Below, piece after piece: positions 40,136-58,746 of a DNA stretch of 64,000 bases. Under the pieces are notes generated by a model, which saw nothing but the letters and a program-made list of their open reading frames with translations, did not search any database and was not told where the DNA came from. The translations under genes were made by a program, and so were the position numbers. The number at the start of each line of letters is the position of its first letter. The stretch's first letter is position 1. The DNA comes from Tillus elongatus (taxonomy: Eukaryota; Arthropoda; Insecta; Coleoptera; Cleridae), in contig OZ023267.1 of NCBI GenBank assembly GCA_964006375.1, forward strand, positions 14,356,846 to 14,420,845, read 5' to 3'.

Positions 40136-40856
40136 AAATTGTATCCAACTCTATGAGTAAAATTGTAATGGCCAAAAATAAATATGATTGTAAGAAGAAG
40201 AGCATGTCTACATTTGCATTACAAATGTCAGAAAACAAAATACTTATTTACACGTCACTTTGAAAGTAGATCTGACATTTATCAAAATAATGTGTCAGTT
40301 GAATATGACATGTACTGTTGCCGTGGACTATCATGATGCACTATTGTATTACGCCTTATAAGAATCTTGTTTTTTGTAGTACGAAAGCTTATTTTACTGT
40401 AAAAACATTTTTCGATCCCTTAACCTGAAATGGTTTTCGTTTCATTTAACGTTGTTTCATTATATCGTCACAGTAGGTTTTAGGAAATTATTCAATTTTG
40501 TGTGAATTTTTTCGTTGCATACCTAGAACAAATTGTATTTTTCTTCAATTATACATGATAATTTTAAGTTAATTCCTATATTTTCTGTTCCCAATGTGTT
40601 GAACCGATGCGAAACGGGAGAAGGAAATTTCGTTTAAAGTTAAAATGACGAAGAGAACTTTATTCCAGGCACGAGCGTTGTTACCATTTTTTTTAATATT
40701 AATAACATTTAGAGGTAAATTAGCAGATTAGAGTATTGTTCATTTTAAAAAAATTCAGACACATGCTTAGAGAAACTCCTTTATGCATTAACCATCGGAC
40801 AAATGCTGTGATCTCAACTGCACAATACAGTTAAGATACCTAAAGCCAATGGTATA
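40136..40856. other. mostly unassigned, pogo-like scrap
   Basis: CATTTAACGTTGTTTCATTA and ATCGTCACAG (40445-40475) recur at 61125-61155. Nothing else is recognised. Confidence 0.35.
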
Positions 40857-40980
40857 TAAAGTCTGAAACCGACCTCTGATTTGGGTTCCAGGGGTCCCAA
40901 ATAGCGCTCATTTGAAGAAATTTTTTAAAAATTGAAAAGTCGGAATTGTGAATTTTTTTAAAGAAAATTCACTAAAAATG
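40857..40980 (-). mobile_element. HINE-like 5' end, copy P
   Basis: Minus-strand reading gives the AGTGAATTTT hairpin, a TTCCGACTTTTC block and GGACCCCTGGAACCC-like sequence. A separate 3' end (ACTATAACGCACTTGCTACG) sits at 41145-41170 in plus orientation; the two need not be one element. Confidence 0.5.
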
Positions 40981-41182
40981 TACACATTTTTCTGGAATTG
41001 TCAATATCAGTTTGGTTAAAATTGCAGCTTGTTCAGGACGCTTATACTTCACAAATACTTATAGTGACTATTGTTCGTACGACTTCCATTTTTGCGTTTT
41101 TCTCTTTACTGATGGTTTATTATTACAAAACTTATGAAAATTCGATACTATAACGCACTTGCTACGTCGCGACTTTTTCCTG

Positions 41183-42699
<1,517 letters not shown>

Positions 42700-42722
42700 T
42701 TCTAAATGTTCTACCTACATAT

Positions 42723-42778
<56 letters not shown>

Positions 42779-43715
42779 ACAGGAATCACATAAGAATTTA
42801 TATACTCCTGACTGATCCGATTTTTCGACTGTTTGTGCTTTATGTATTTGCTCAAGTTGTCGGTTTAATATGCTATGCTGATACTAAATTTATAAAATAG
42901 ATGTTTCAATTTTTCGCTAGTGTTATTCCACATTTCTGTCCCCGTGGATCTCCAAAAAATATTAGACTGGGGAAGTAGAAATATTGCACAATTCAAATCA
43001 CAGTCTTGCTTTCTTTCTCATAAGAGATACACCAGCACTAGACCAATCACCATAAACAACCAAGTTATTCAAAGTAATGAGTCCTTTTCACTTGTTGGCA
43101 TTTCTGTGGATCGAAATCTCAATTGGCACCAACATGTCACATCAATTGCAGAGGAAGCTGTTAAGAAATTAGGTTTCCTCTTCCGGGCTCGCAAATACTT
43201 TTCACCAGCTAACCTCTATACCTTATATACTTCACAGATAAGACCAAACCTCGAATATTGCTCCCACAACTGGAGTGCTGCTGCCGCTTCTACACTCGCT
43301 ATCCTGGACTCCATTCAGAAGAGAGCTATACGTCTCATCGTTGACCCTACACTCACCCAAAGACTGCCATCCCTTGCTCACCGTCGTGCCGTTGGTGAAC
43401 CTCTCTCTCTTTTATAGATATCTACACAAGCACTGCTCAGATGAGCTTTCTTCCATAGTTCCTCCACCTGCTGCCCCCAACAGATTACCAGGGGAACAGA
43501 GCGAATGCACCATTTTACTGTCCAGGTCACCAGACATAGAACATCTTGTTATGTCCGCTCTTTTGTCCCGGGGACTTCCAAGTTGTGGAATTCCTTGCCG
43601 GCACATGTTTTTCCTTCTCCCCCGAACCTCCAAACCTTCAAGTCCAGAATTAACAAGTTGCCTCTTTCCTCCTTGTCGACACCCACGGTAAGATAGTATT
43701 TAGGCTGTAAGCCCT
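42700..43715 (+). pseudogene. Jockey-like LINE RT C-terminal half
   Basis: LICYAD followed directly by TKF (42868-42890) is the catalytic YADD box with one Asp codon lost. After a short disrupted part, the frame 42920-43417 reads VDLQKILDWGSRNIAQF, SFSLVGISVDRNLNWHQHV, LEYCSHNWSAAA and IQKRAIRLI. Two frameshifts follow and the C-terminus FVPGTSKLWNSLPAHVF ends at 43696. This order is typical of Jockey/R1-type LINE reverse transcriptase thumb and tail. A (TA)n of 50 bp (42725-42774) sits at its 5' side. A short A-rich 3' tail runs to about 43750. Confidence 0.75.
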
Positions 43716-43751
43716 CGTGGTATGTTGTTGAAATAAAAAATAATTAAAAAA

Positions 43752-44025
43752 AAATACCTTATATTATTGCATTTTTAATCGAAATATGATTCATGTTTGT
43801 AAGAAAACAAAATATCTAAACGCAGCAGGGGCGTTTTGGTAGCGAATTTTCATTAAAAGCTTCATATTTAAATAACTCAATTTGCTATTAACCTAAGGTT
43901 CGTTGGCTAGGAACCCAGTTTTCTCGGAAACATTTTAGGTTTATTTTCGGAAAATTTTTGTACATTTTGAAACAATCAGTTATTTTGATTATATATGGTA
44001 GATTGTATCTACTACATGCATTGAA
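43752..44025 (+). mobile_element. HINE-like element, copy Q (3' fragment)
   Basis: TATTGCATTTTTAATCGAAA and GATTCATGTTTGTAAGAAAA lead into the inverted module (ACGCAGCAGGGGCGTTTTGG at 43819), which stops at TATCTACTACATG without its right end. Confidence 0.55.
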
Positions 44026-44888
<863 letters not shown>

Positions 44889-44927
44889 AAGAACAAGTAT
44901 TTTGTATATAATCAACCTCCGGGTGTA

Positions 44928-45130
44928 TATACAGGGTGTTAAGTACGGGACAAAACTTCATAATGCAATTCGTCAGTCAATACTAAACCGAAAAGTTCAT
45001 ACAAACATAGGTCCAAAACCCAGTTCCTTCCAGATACAGGGTGTTAAATATTTTACAAAAAAAAACTGTTTCTTCCAAATATTGAAAAGACGTAAGCCAG
45101 TATAAAACTAAAACCCGGTGACAATTATAA
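44928..45130. mobile_element. Tc1/mariner-like terminal sequences
   Basis: TATACAGGGTGTTAAGTACG at 44928 and ATACAGGGTGTTAAATA at about 45036 are direct repeats of a TACAGGGTGTT-type terminus near the 250-bp TA tract. No transposase is present. Confidence 0.35.
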
Positions 45131-45751
<621 letters not shown>

Positions 45752-45769
45752 TGTTCTAATTATACTTCG

Positions 45770-45865
45770 AAAAATAAAGAAAAACGCAAAATACGATTTA
45801 TTATGTGAAGCAGTGAATTTTCTAACGGTTTTAAAAAATTCAAAGACTAATACAAAAAACACTCT
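45770..45865. repeat. left arm of a 3.3-kb-spaced inverted repeat
   Basis: ATTTATTATGTGAAGCAGTG, TTCTAACGGTTTTAAAAA and TTCAAAGACTAATA are inverted at 49118-49245. The arms enclose HINE-like copies R and S and element M3. Confidence 0.6.
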
Positions 45866-45867
45866 GG

Positions 45868-46422
45868 GCGCAGCAAGTGCGTTATGGAAGAGAATTTTTT
45901 TCTTACAAACATGCATCATATTTCGATAAAAAATACTAAAATGCAGTAACGAATTTGTTCTACGAAAATTAGCTACAAATTATAGACCGTTAAACCATAA
46001 GCTTCACTAAACCTACAGCGAAAGCATCAACTTAACTAAACCGACAGCTAAAGCATCAGAGAAAGGGTCTATTTGAAATGAATTTTATGTAAATATTTTA
46101 GTAAAATGAAGGGCAATGACGGTTGAATCTGAAACTTAAAGGTTCCCAGAACACTCTTCTTGCAATATTTTCTTTTTACAATCCGTATTTGTTTCACGTT
46201 CTTTGCCTAAACAGTGCCAAATTTGACATTTTAATTTGCGAGTTTGACGTTTCGAGGAAAACTCCAAAATTTGTTTCTTTAGCTGCCCGTAACTTTTTTG
46301 TCCTTAAACTTAGAGACAGACCTACATTTTCCTGGCTAACGAACTTATCCAAGCCACTTGCAAAAGGAAGGTACTCACCAAATTTGATCAAGATCGGTCC
46401 ATTATTTTTTGAATTATCGGTA

Positions 46423-46514
<92 letters not shown>

Positions 46515-46565
46515 CACGAATCTCCCTATTAGTGAATTTTTTTAAGAAAATTCACTAAAAAAGAA
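45868..46565 (-). mobile_element. HINE-like element, copy R (complete)
   Basis: The 5' hairpin is at 46531-46558, (TA)n at 46427-46512, long-form body. The inverted module is deleted, leaving only the terminal stem-loop (GGGCGCAGCAAGTGCGTTAT, 45869-45888). It abuts copy S head to tail. Confidence 0.65.
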
Positions 46566-47540
<975 letters not shown>

Positions 47541-47546
47541 TAAGCA

Positions 47547-49107
47547 TACTGGAAGAAATTTCATAGGATGTACAGTTTTCGAGAAAAATTGAGTTAAAAT
47601 TGTTTATTCACTAAAGACGCACATGTATTACTTTAGATTTTTAAACTCAAAGTTTACATTACTATAGATACAGCAAAAGTTGTTAACAGCGTTTAAATTG
47701 TAAAACAATAAATTGTAGATACTTTTAGTAAACAAATAAGAAAAAACGAACATTTTTACTTAAGTTTGTGGATACAATGGATTAATAGAAAATATTGGAC
47801 AGAAATAGAAAAGAACACATATTAAATTAAGAAGCTATCAAACACTATATCAGATGCTCAAATTGTGCCCCATTTACTTCTATACACAAAGCTGTGCGGG
47901 GCGGAAAAGATTGTCTTGCTCTAAACAAAACTCCAATATCTTGTTTAACCAGATTTGCGGCTTCCACAATTCGTGCCCATAGCTCCTGCCGAGTTTGTAC
48001 TGTCCCATAAACTATACTTTCCATAAATCCTCAAAAATAAAAATCTAAAATATGTAAGTCGGGTGATCTGACAGGCCAATTTACAAGTGCATCTTGGCCA
48101 CGACCAATCCAGCGCCCAGCAAACTGGTTATTAAGAAATTGCCGCACGGGTTGAGCATAATGTCGTGGTGCACCGTCGCGCACAAACCACATATCTCTCC
48201 TAACATTCAAAGGCAAATCTTCTAATAGATCAGGCAATGTATTTTCTAAAAAATTTAGATACTGAACCCCCATTTAAGCATGGAGGTAGCTCAACGGGTC
48301 CTAAAAAATGATCACCCACACATTGATGAAAAATTGATATTGGGAATTGGACACAATAGTTTCTTTTGGCTTAGCCTCACTCTATTCATGGCTGTTATGT
48401 AAATTTAGGACTCCATTTTTTGTGAAACAGGATTCGTCAGTAAATAAGAGTGTGTCGCAGGAGGTATTATATTCATTCTGTTTATTCCTGATCCAATCAC
48501 AGAAACGTATTCTGGCATTGTTATTTTGGGGCAAAAGTTCGTGTACTCGAGTTAGATGGTAGCGCCGTAGCTGCTCTTCTTTTAATACGTTGTGGATTGC
48601 AGGCTTGGAAACATTCACTTCAGCAGAAATCCTTCTTACGCTTATATGTGGATTTTCTTCAACCGCCTTAAAACATCTTCCATATCTGTAGTCGTTGCAG
48701 ATCGCGTATTAGCATAATTAGTGGTATAAGGTATAAAGGTACCATTTTCTCTAAACCTTCGGTCAATTGCAGCAAAAGTACTGTGGTACGGAACTTGTCG
48801 ACCAGGAAGCTTTTCAGCATATCGCCTTGCAAAGAATGACATCCACACTCTCCATATACTAAACGCATGTCAGCCAATTCATTTAAACTATACTGAATAT
48901 AAGACATAATGTTTAATAACCGGAGCAAAAAATAATATTGCTTGAAAAGTTATGAAAATTTAAACTACTGTCGACAACTTTTGGTTCCATAGTAACGTAA
49001 ACTTTCATTTTGAAAATATAAGTTAATACTTATGCGTCTTTAGTGAACAAACAATTTTAACTCAATTTTTCTCGAAAACTGTACATCCTATGGAATTTCT
49101 ACCAGTA
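47547..49107 (-). mobile_element. Tc1/mariner-type element M3 with about 150-bp TIRs
   Basis: Termini are TACTGGAAGAAATTTC and (inverted) TACTGGTAGAAATTCC, flanked by TA. The inverted repeats share ATAGGATGTACAGTTTTCG, AGAAAAATTGAGTTAAAA and CACTAAAGACGCA, and extend to about 47690 and 48960. Length is 1.56 kb. It sits immediately outside the 5' end of HINE-like copy S. Confidence 0.8.
47845..48905 (-). pseudogene. transposase of element M3
   Basis: From the Met at about 48906: YSLNELADMRLVYGE; after a frameshift ARRYAEKLPGRQVPYHSTF and RRFRENGTF (helix-turn-helix part); NPHISVRRISAEVNVSKPAI; LLPQNNNARIRFCDWI; FTDESCF (first Asp, about 48440); a gap; CVGDHFLGPVELPP; LPDLLEDLPLNVRRDMWF; VRDGAPRHYAQ (second Asp, about 48175); RWIGRGQ and VRSPDLHILDF (third Asp, about 48060); then GFMESIVYGT, ending FEHLI and a stop at 47847-47845. 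About four frameshifts and a stop are present. It belongs to the same group as M1 and M2; of the three it keeps the best C-terminus. Confidence 0.8.
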
Positions 49108-49117
49108 TACCTTATTT

Positions 49118-49245
49118 TTTATTAGTCTTTGAATTTTTAAAACCGTTAGAAAAATTCAGAAATTTTGACTCTGAACATATTTTTTTCTAAATTATAACCG
49201 ACAGAGTGCCCCCACGCGCTCACTGCTTCACATAATAAATATGTA
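49118..49245. repeat. right arm of the 3.3-kb-spaced inverted repeat
   Basis: TATTAGTCTTTGAATTTTTA, AAACCGTTAGAAAAATTCAG and CTGCTTCACATAATAAATA invert 45770-45865, with 30-40 extra bases (ACAGAGTGCCCCCACGCGC) not seen on the left. Confidence 0.6.
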
Positions 49246-49255
49246 TTTGCGCTCT

Positions 49256-49312
49256 TTTTAGTGAATTTTCTTAGAAAAAATTCACGAATGGGGAGATCCC
49301 GACTTTCGAATT
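49256..49312 (+). mobile_element. HINE-like 5' end, copy T (57 bp)
   Basis: The AGTGAATTTTCTTAG hairpin, GGGGAGATCCCGACTTTCG, then abrupt loss of similarity. Confidence 0.55.
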
Positions 49313-49454
49313 TTTTCTTTATGCTGTTAATATTTACTCATGTACAAATTTTGAAAATCTTATCTTTAGCCGTTTTAAAGATAACCAAGGAAAATCGCTT
49401 TAAGCGTAACAATTTGAACACACCGAATCTCAGTATCACGACGTTAAAATAAAA

Positions 49455-51130
<1,676 letters not shown>

Positions 51131-51815
51131 ACTATTGCTCTAGCGTGCCACGTATTATACTTCTCTAGCTTCACTGTTGGGTTTCTTTTTTGTAGATGAA
51201 GGACGTCCAGCACGTAAGCTAATTGGAGTAAGTGGCCCTTCTGAATTCCAGATATTCTAGGATGTTCTTCTACAAAAACGAAGATTTAGCAGCTCCAAAG
51301 AGAGCTGTGGAGCTGCTAAATCTTAGCAGAGAACAGCTCAGGAACATAACAGGTCTCTTGACGGGACACATGGCTGTCAAAAAACACCTGCATAAAATTG
51401 GGCGGTTCGAGGGGGACCTGGAATCAGCACGGCACATCTTGTGCGAGTGTAAAGCTCTGGACCGCAAAAGACAACTGATCTACGGACAGCCTAGACCGGA
51501 GACAGAGCAAAATAAAACTTCACCCTACCAATTGCTGTGCAGACTATTTCCAGGCACAGTGATTTTGGAATGGGTGGAGTAGAAAAGAAAAAGGGCATGC
51601 AAACTCAACCAAAAGCTGCAGTGCAATCGGGGCGCGCAAAGACGCGGACGAGCCCTATGGGAAAAAAATTGCTCTAGCGTGCCAAGTATTATACTTCTCT
51701 GGCCCCACTGTTGGGTTTCGTTTTTGTAGATGAAGGACGTAGCCAGTAAGCTAATAGGAGCAAGTGGCCCTTCTGAATTCTAGATGTTCTAGGAGGTTCT
51801 TCTACAGAAACCAAA
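51131..51815. repeat. about 150-bp direct repeats flanking a LINE fragment
   Basis: 51132-51285 and 51668-51812 are about 90% alike: ATTGCTCTAGCGTGCC, ATTATACTTCTCT, CACTGTTGGGTTTC, TAGATGAAGGACGT and GTGGCCCTTCTGAATTC. The right copy ends with CCAAACCCAACAGTGAAGCC, which inverts its own start, giving a stem-loop-ended unit. The LINE fragment lies between them. Confidence 0.65.
51286..51667 (+). pseudogene. LINE ORF2 C-terminal fragment (family of the 30 kb copy)
   Basis: The frame from about 51290 reads APKRAVELLNLSREQLRN, LTGHMAVKKHLHKI, then RFEGDLESARHILCECKAL. Compared with the 30 kb copy the residues between DL and ESA, which hold the first Cys pair of the CCHC-like tail, are deleted in frame. 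It ends TVILEWVE and a stop at 51582. The 3' UTR ends CAATCGGGGCGCGCAAAG, then ACGCGGACGAGCCC and GGGAAAAAAA. RT and RNase H catalytic parts are lacking. Confidence 0.8.
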
Positions 51816-52610
51816 CCCAACAGTGAAGCCAGAGAAGTGGTCTCCCAGTCTGTATGTAATATGGACCAGTTTCACCAAGTAAGGGTAACAACAATCAATG
51901 AATTGATTTTAATTTTCTTGGCAAACAGTTCGTTTTCACAAGAAAAGTGGATTCTTTTACATATAATAGTTTGAGTATTGCTTACGAATAAAGTAGATGG
52001 AGAAAGTTAAATGGATAACAAAATATTAATTGCATGTTCATGTTAAAAGCCACAATATGGATTTTCAGTTTACAAGTAAGTTTCAAGCCAAAATGAAACG
52101 TCCTTAAACGTGTTATAAAAGTTCATGAAGATAAAGGCACAATTAAATGCTGAATAAATAATAATACTCGATAATTTCCCTGCTTATAATTCTGGATGGA
52201 AAAGTGAAATCTTTACCGCAGATTCATCAGATAAAGTTCCAAACAAATAATGAATACATTGTGGATCACGTTTGTATTACAAATTAAATAAACAATAAGA
52301 GTTCAGACATTCATTGGATATAAATGTGCACATTCAAGTCGCTAGAGGGCAACAAACCTAATAGGCCATATAGAAACACTTAAGTTCATTGAATTTGCAA
52401 TTAACCAGTTTTAAAAGCAATATTAACAGCAGAGAAATATCTTAGAGATAATGAAAGGAAGTGATATTTGCACTTGGGTGTTGGTTAAGCATTTTGTTTA
52501 TGTAAAAATAGCAATAACACTTGCTAAACCTTCTCAGTATGTACTTTATTAAGCACAGAGAGTGTTTCGGTCTCACGATCAATATCGATGAGCACAAGAT
52601 AGGTATATAC
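51816..52610. other. mostly unassigned
   Basis: The first 40 bp (GTGAAGCCAGAGAAGTGG) belong to the Penelope-tail-like dispersed repeat. The rest shows nothing. Confidence 0.4.
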
Positions 52611-52746
52611 AGGATGGTTCATGAGGAAACCCCCGTATTTGCATAGCGTGTTCAGGGAACCAAAGCAAACAAAAAAGTCTAATAAACATATGGTCAAATG
52701 TCAACAGTTACTGAGATATTGCCCAATTTGAATCAAGAAAAATGAA
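52611..52746. mobile_element. Tc1/mariner-like terminal sequence
   Basis: TATACAGGATGGTTCATGAG starts after GGTA. Only one end is recognised, running into the 3' end of the LINE. Confidence 0.35.
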
Positions 52747-53640
52747 TCAAATTTTCAAAAAATGTTTTAAAAAACTGGTCTGACTAATCTGGCTTTGAAT
52801 GGAAACAATTAAGCGAAGTAGTTTCGACTTCAAACCGAAGCGGAAAAGCAGACAGTTCTGCGGTGTTCCAGCAGCCAGATTGTTATCAGTCCTATACGCC
52901 AGCATCTTGAGAAGCCGACGCTCAATATCAAGTGCATCCTTATAAGCGTTATAAAAGGGATACCAGGCTACTGCAGCATATTCCAAATGCGGTTTAACGT
53001 AGGCACAGTATAGAATCTCCAAGGTGTCTTTACACGAAATCTTTTGGAATGTCTTATAATACATCCTGAAGTGTAAGACGCTTTAGAGATAGCACACCAA
53101 ATACGGTTCGCAAATCAAGGTTTGCTATCAAAAATAACGCATAAGTCAGTAATATTGTTGTCTATTAAGTATCGTATCACATATTTTATACGGAAAACTG
53201 ACTATTTTTTCATTAATTGTATAAGTTAAAACCTCGGATTTATTGATATTTAATGTTAACTTATTTTGATGGGTCCAGGAATATATTCTATATAAATTTT
53301 CCTGTAGTTTAGCACAATCACCACGGTTGTTGATGGTAACAAAAACCTTCAAGTCATCAGCGTAAAGCAGGTGAGGGGTCTCGAGACTTTCGACTCATTG
53401 ATAAACAAATTAAAAAACACAAGCCCCAAAAGCGATCCTTGTGGCACGCCTCACATAGCCAAAACTTCGACGGACTAAAATCTACGATAAACGACAGAAT
53501 AGGCTTTGCCAATAAGGCACGAGCTGAATAGTCCTAACATATTAGGAGAGTTGTTGAAGAATAGTATTGTGGTTCAGTCTGTCAAAAGCCTTTGAGAAAT
53601 CTAAGCAAATATTTGAGGGGTGGAAAGAAGAGATGTAAGC
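52747..53640 (-). pseudogene. Jockey/R1-like LINE reverse transcriptase
   Basis: From about 53615: LDFSKAFDRLNHNTILQQL (motif A), a gap with stops, GVPQGSLLGLVFFNLFINE (about 53445), LLYADDLKVFVTINNRGD (catalytic YADD, 53355-53370), KLTLNINKSEV (thumb), then after a frameshift DTLEILYCAYVKPHLEYA, VAWYPFYNAY, DIERRLLKMLAY, stopping at 52747. The 5' end is cut inside RT before motif A. It has at least three frameshifts and several stops. It is distinct from the two RTs at 14-18 kb. Confidence 0.8.
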
Positions 53641-54271
53641 TAAGAGGAAAACTTCTTAAAAAATCACAATTGATGAAACACAGAAGCTACAATGAAATGA
53701 TGAAGAGCTGATGCAGACAGTCATGGTTGTGACAAGTCGACATCGCACTAGTAATATCGCAGTGTGTGTAGAATACAGCTAACTTATTAAACGCCTGCGC
53801 CTATAGGCCCAAATGTCAAAAAGTTCTTATTTTTAAGGCAAATTATATAAGTAAGACTTGTTACCTGCAGATGATACATCGTGACATAGAACACGTAACA
53901 CCTGAACGCTTTAACTCTGAACTGAATGTTAAAATCATGATCACAGAACACCATGCGCATCTTCAGGCGACACAACTGTTGAGTTGCAACATGGACATGC
54001 TTTTGTAAAGTTGAAATAAAACAGGTTCAATGTCAAATGATCCGTTTTTGTGACTTGTGACCGCAGTAAATGGTCATCAACTTAACTGACATTTACACGA
54101 AAAGGTAAGGTTAGAAGTTGCTATTTATTCGAATAATTTACGGTGTCTAAATGTTGCAATACTTCAGAGCCACCGCAAGTCAAATTTTAGCGTTCAACAT
54201 CTCAACGTCCTCAACTGTTGCATCTGCTCAACGCCGCCACCGTTTCCTTGGTCTCTACTTTAAAATAGAAA
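53641..54271. other. no recognised feature
   Basis: Unassigned. A few short frames have no motifs. Confidence 0.4.
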
Positions 54272-54599
54272 ATTTCGGGACGCAGCAAGCGCGTTATAAT
54301 AGCGCATTTTCATAAGAATTTTGCACTCAATTTTACATTATTACTACGGCATATTACTAAAAGTAATACTTTAGAGCTCTTGATACAAGCTCGTTTGAAG
54401 AATTTCTCTTTCTATTATCGTAAAAAATATTCAAATCTTGTGTTCTAGCTCATTTAAAAACAAAAAACTCTGAATGCCCAAAACTCAATTTTAATGACCC
54501 TAGGATATTAAAATTTGGTGAATCTAAGTACAGTAAGTCTCTTGAAGCTTGTAACGTGTTACACGTCTGGCGACTCTCCACTTTATTATAATTGTCATA

Positions 54600-54790
54600 A
54601 TAATAATAACATTACTCCCTCATTCAATGAATTCCGTCCTTCTTATCCTTCGTCTAAGGTTATACTGTATTTATAGTCGCAGACTGTAGGCAATAATGTA
54701 TTACCACCTTATTCAATGAATTCCGTCCTTCTTTCGTTTAGTCTAAGGCTACACTGTATTGTTAGTCAAAGGCCGTAGACGATCACATTT
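54600..54790. repeat. 89-bp tandem duplication
   Basis: ATTCAATGAATTCCGTCCTT recurs at 54622 and 54711, with TCTAAGG.TA.ACTGTAT.  after each. Confidence 0.75.
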
Positions 54791-55438
54791 CTCTAAATGT
54801 CATTAACGACATAAGGGCCCTATCTAACCACGCCGCCTCCTTCGGCAGCCTCTTTCTCCGCTTAATCATTTAAAACTGTTAAATTCTTTATGAGCTAGGT
54901 CAGGTGAATCAGCATGCCATAAATGGGGTGAGTCGATAAGGTAAACTTGAATAAAATGTTATCTTTATTGCACTATAACTGTTTTGTGAATTGCTTTGAT
55001 CGATGCTTCTCTGTTTCATGGTAACTTGCAACGACGTTCACGTACCTTATCATTAACAAATAAAAGTTGCATTTTGTATTAAATTTTAAAAATATAGAAA
55101 TCCAAAATGGCGCCCATAAGAAAAATCAAAGTAAGTATTGTAACTCTTATATCAAAAACGCCTTGGAAAATATGATGACAGATTTAGATTTCTCATAAAA
55201 AAGTGTCCTAAAAATGTCATAGTTAAAAAAGTCTAGTTCTTTCGGTATTCGCTTGAAAATAAAAAAATTAAATTGAAAATTTCCGGTTTTTTCGAATAAT
55301 TAAAGAACTAAAAATGACACCTTAAATTTTCTCTCATATATATGATTACCATAGGTAGAAACGCGCAACTTTGCCCCAATTTAACCATCCTCTCTGACGG
55401 TTTACAAGACCCCAATGGTGAGGCTCGAATTTGAACTA

Positions 55439-55441
<3 letters not shown>
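54791..55441. other. unassigned sequence
   Basis: Nothing recognised up to the TA tract at 55442. Confidence 0.35.
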
Positions 55442-57393
<1,952 letters not shown>

Positions 57394-57522
57394 TCAAACG
57401 GACGTTGGATATGGGTTCTATGGGCGCTAATTCGCGCCGATCTCAAAAAAAATTCCGAAAGTTTCACCATCGTTACCCCTTTCCTAATGAATTTTCTTAA
57501 TGAAAATTCACTAACATAATAA

Positions 57523-58746
57523 GGTATTAAGAAAAACACATCTCTCGAGAATGCGAAAACTGGTTAGTGATAAACTTGACACAGATGATTCATAACCAGC
57601 TTTACTTCTTTATTTTTTTCAAAAAATGCAAATAACGTAATTTTACAGCCGATTTATTTATATCGTCACGACTGGCATTGTTTACGAAGAAGATGCGCAA
57701 CGACCTTGTGTTGGACAATCGACAGTCCTTCAATCGGATCCTTTTGAACGTTCATGTTTTCCACAGTTTCGTTTTGTTTCAGCTCGTGAACTCATCTACG
57801 TTACGCCTGAGGACATGCGTTCTAACTTCCAAGACAACAATTACTAATTACGATATTAAAACATGCATAATGAATAATAATAGTAATAGTAATGGCAGTG
57901 TGGGTGTACCCGCTCCAGCAGCATTGAACATTGTATATCGATATCGACTGCTACACATATCTATCGGTTTGTCTGTCAAGGGCTCGCCTCAATATACCAT
58001 AAGCTCTATTAATAGAAGGTGGATTTTTTTCATAGTACTATTATTTACAAGCTCATACATAAAAGTGGTGATTAATAAGTGGTCTTTATTATAATATTCC
58101 ATCTATGACATCAAAGTCAAATTTAAATCGCATAGAGGAGGCAAAATCATAATTTACCTGAAAATCGTGACGAATAAATTATGTTTTATGATTTGTTTGT
58201 TGTGGCTATTATCTATTGGTATCTTTCATTTGAATTTATTACTTTCCAATAAAACACGTGCATTCACTATTGGTATTTTTTTCTTTCACAATGCTTATTA
58301 CCAGAACGATACAATCTTAAAAATATGAGAATTATTTACGCTGTTAAAAAACATAGCAACGAAGTAAAGCGCAGAGATTCAGATTAATACTGCATTGGTA
58401 TTCAGGAGAAGGTTTCATTATTGCAAATAAACACGTTCTCTTGTTTTTCTCTTTTGGTCCAAGGATTCCTCGTCAAGGAGACGATTAAATAATATAAATT
58501 ACCATTACAGAAGAAGATATGCACTGCGTTTCGAAAGTCCCAGAATAGTCTCCTGTTTCAGAAGACGCCTGGTGAAGAAAAAATAAAATTTGCCAATGGA
58601 GGGATATTGGGATGCCGTATTTACCGATGGAATCGGCAATGTTGCCAAGATTACTGTTTCTTAGACAATGTAGGTAACTTTGCTTTTCTAAATACAACAC
58701 CCGCTCCATGTTTATTGCAATGAATTTACTCTACTGTCACTAAAAA
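57523..58746. other. no recognised feature
   Basis: A 138-codon open frame at 57678-58094 is uninterrupted but shows no domain, has low-complexity Asn/Ser, and is not called as a gene. Confidence 0.4.

Noticed and set aside
57678..58094. 138-codon open frame as a hypothetical gene
   Set aside because: No recognisable domain, no promoter or splice evidence, and biased Asn/Ser/Thr composition in AT-rich DNA.
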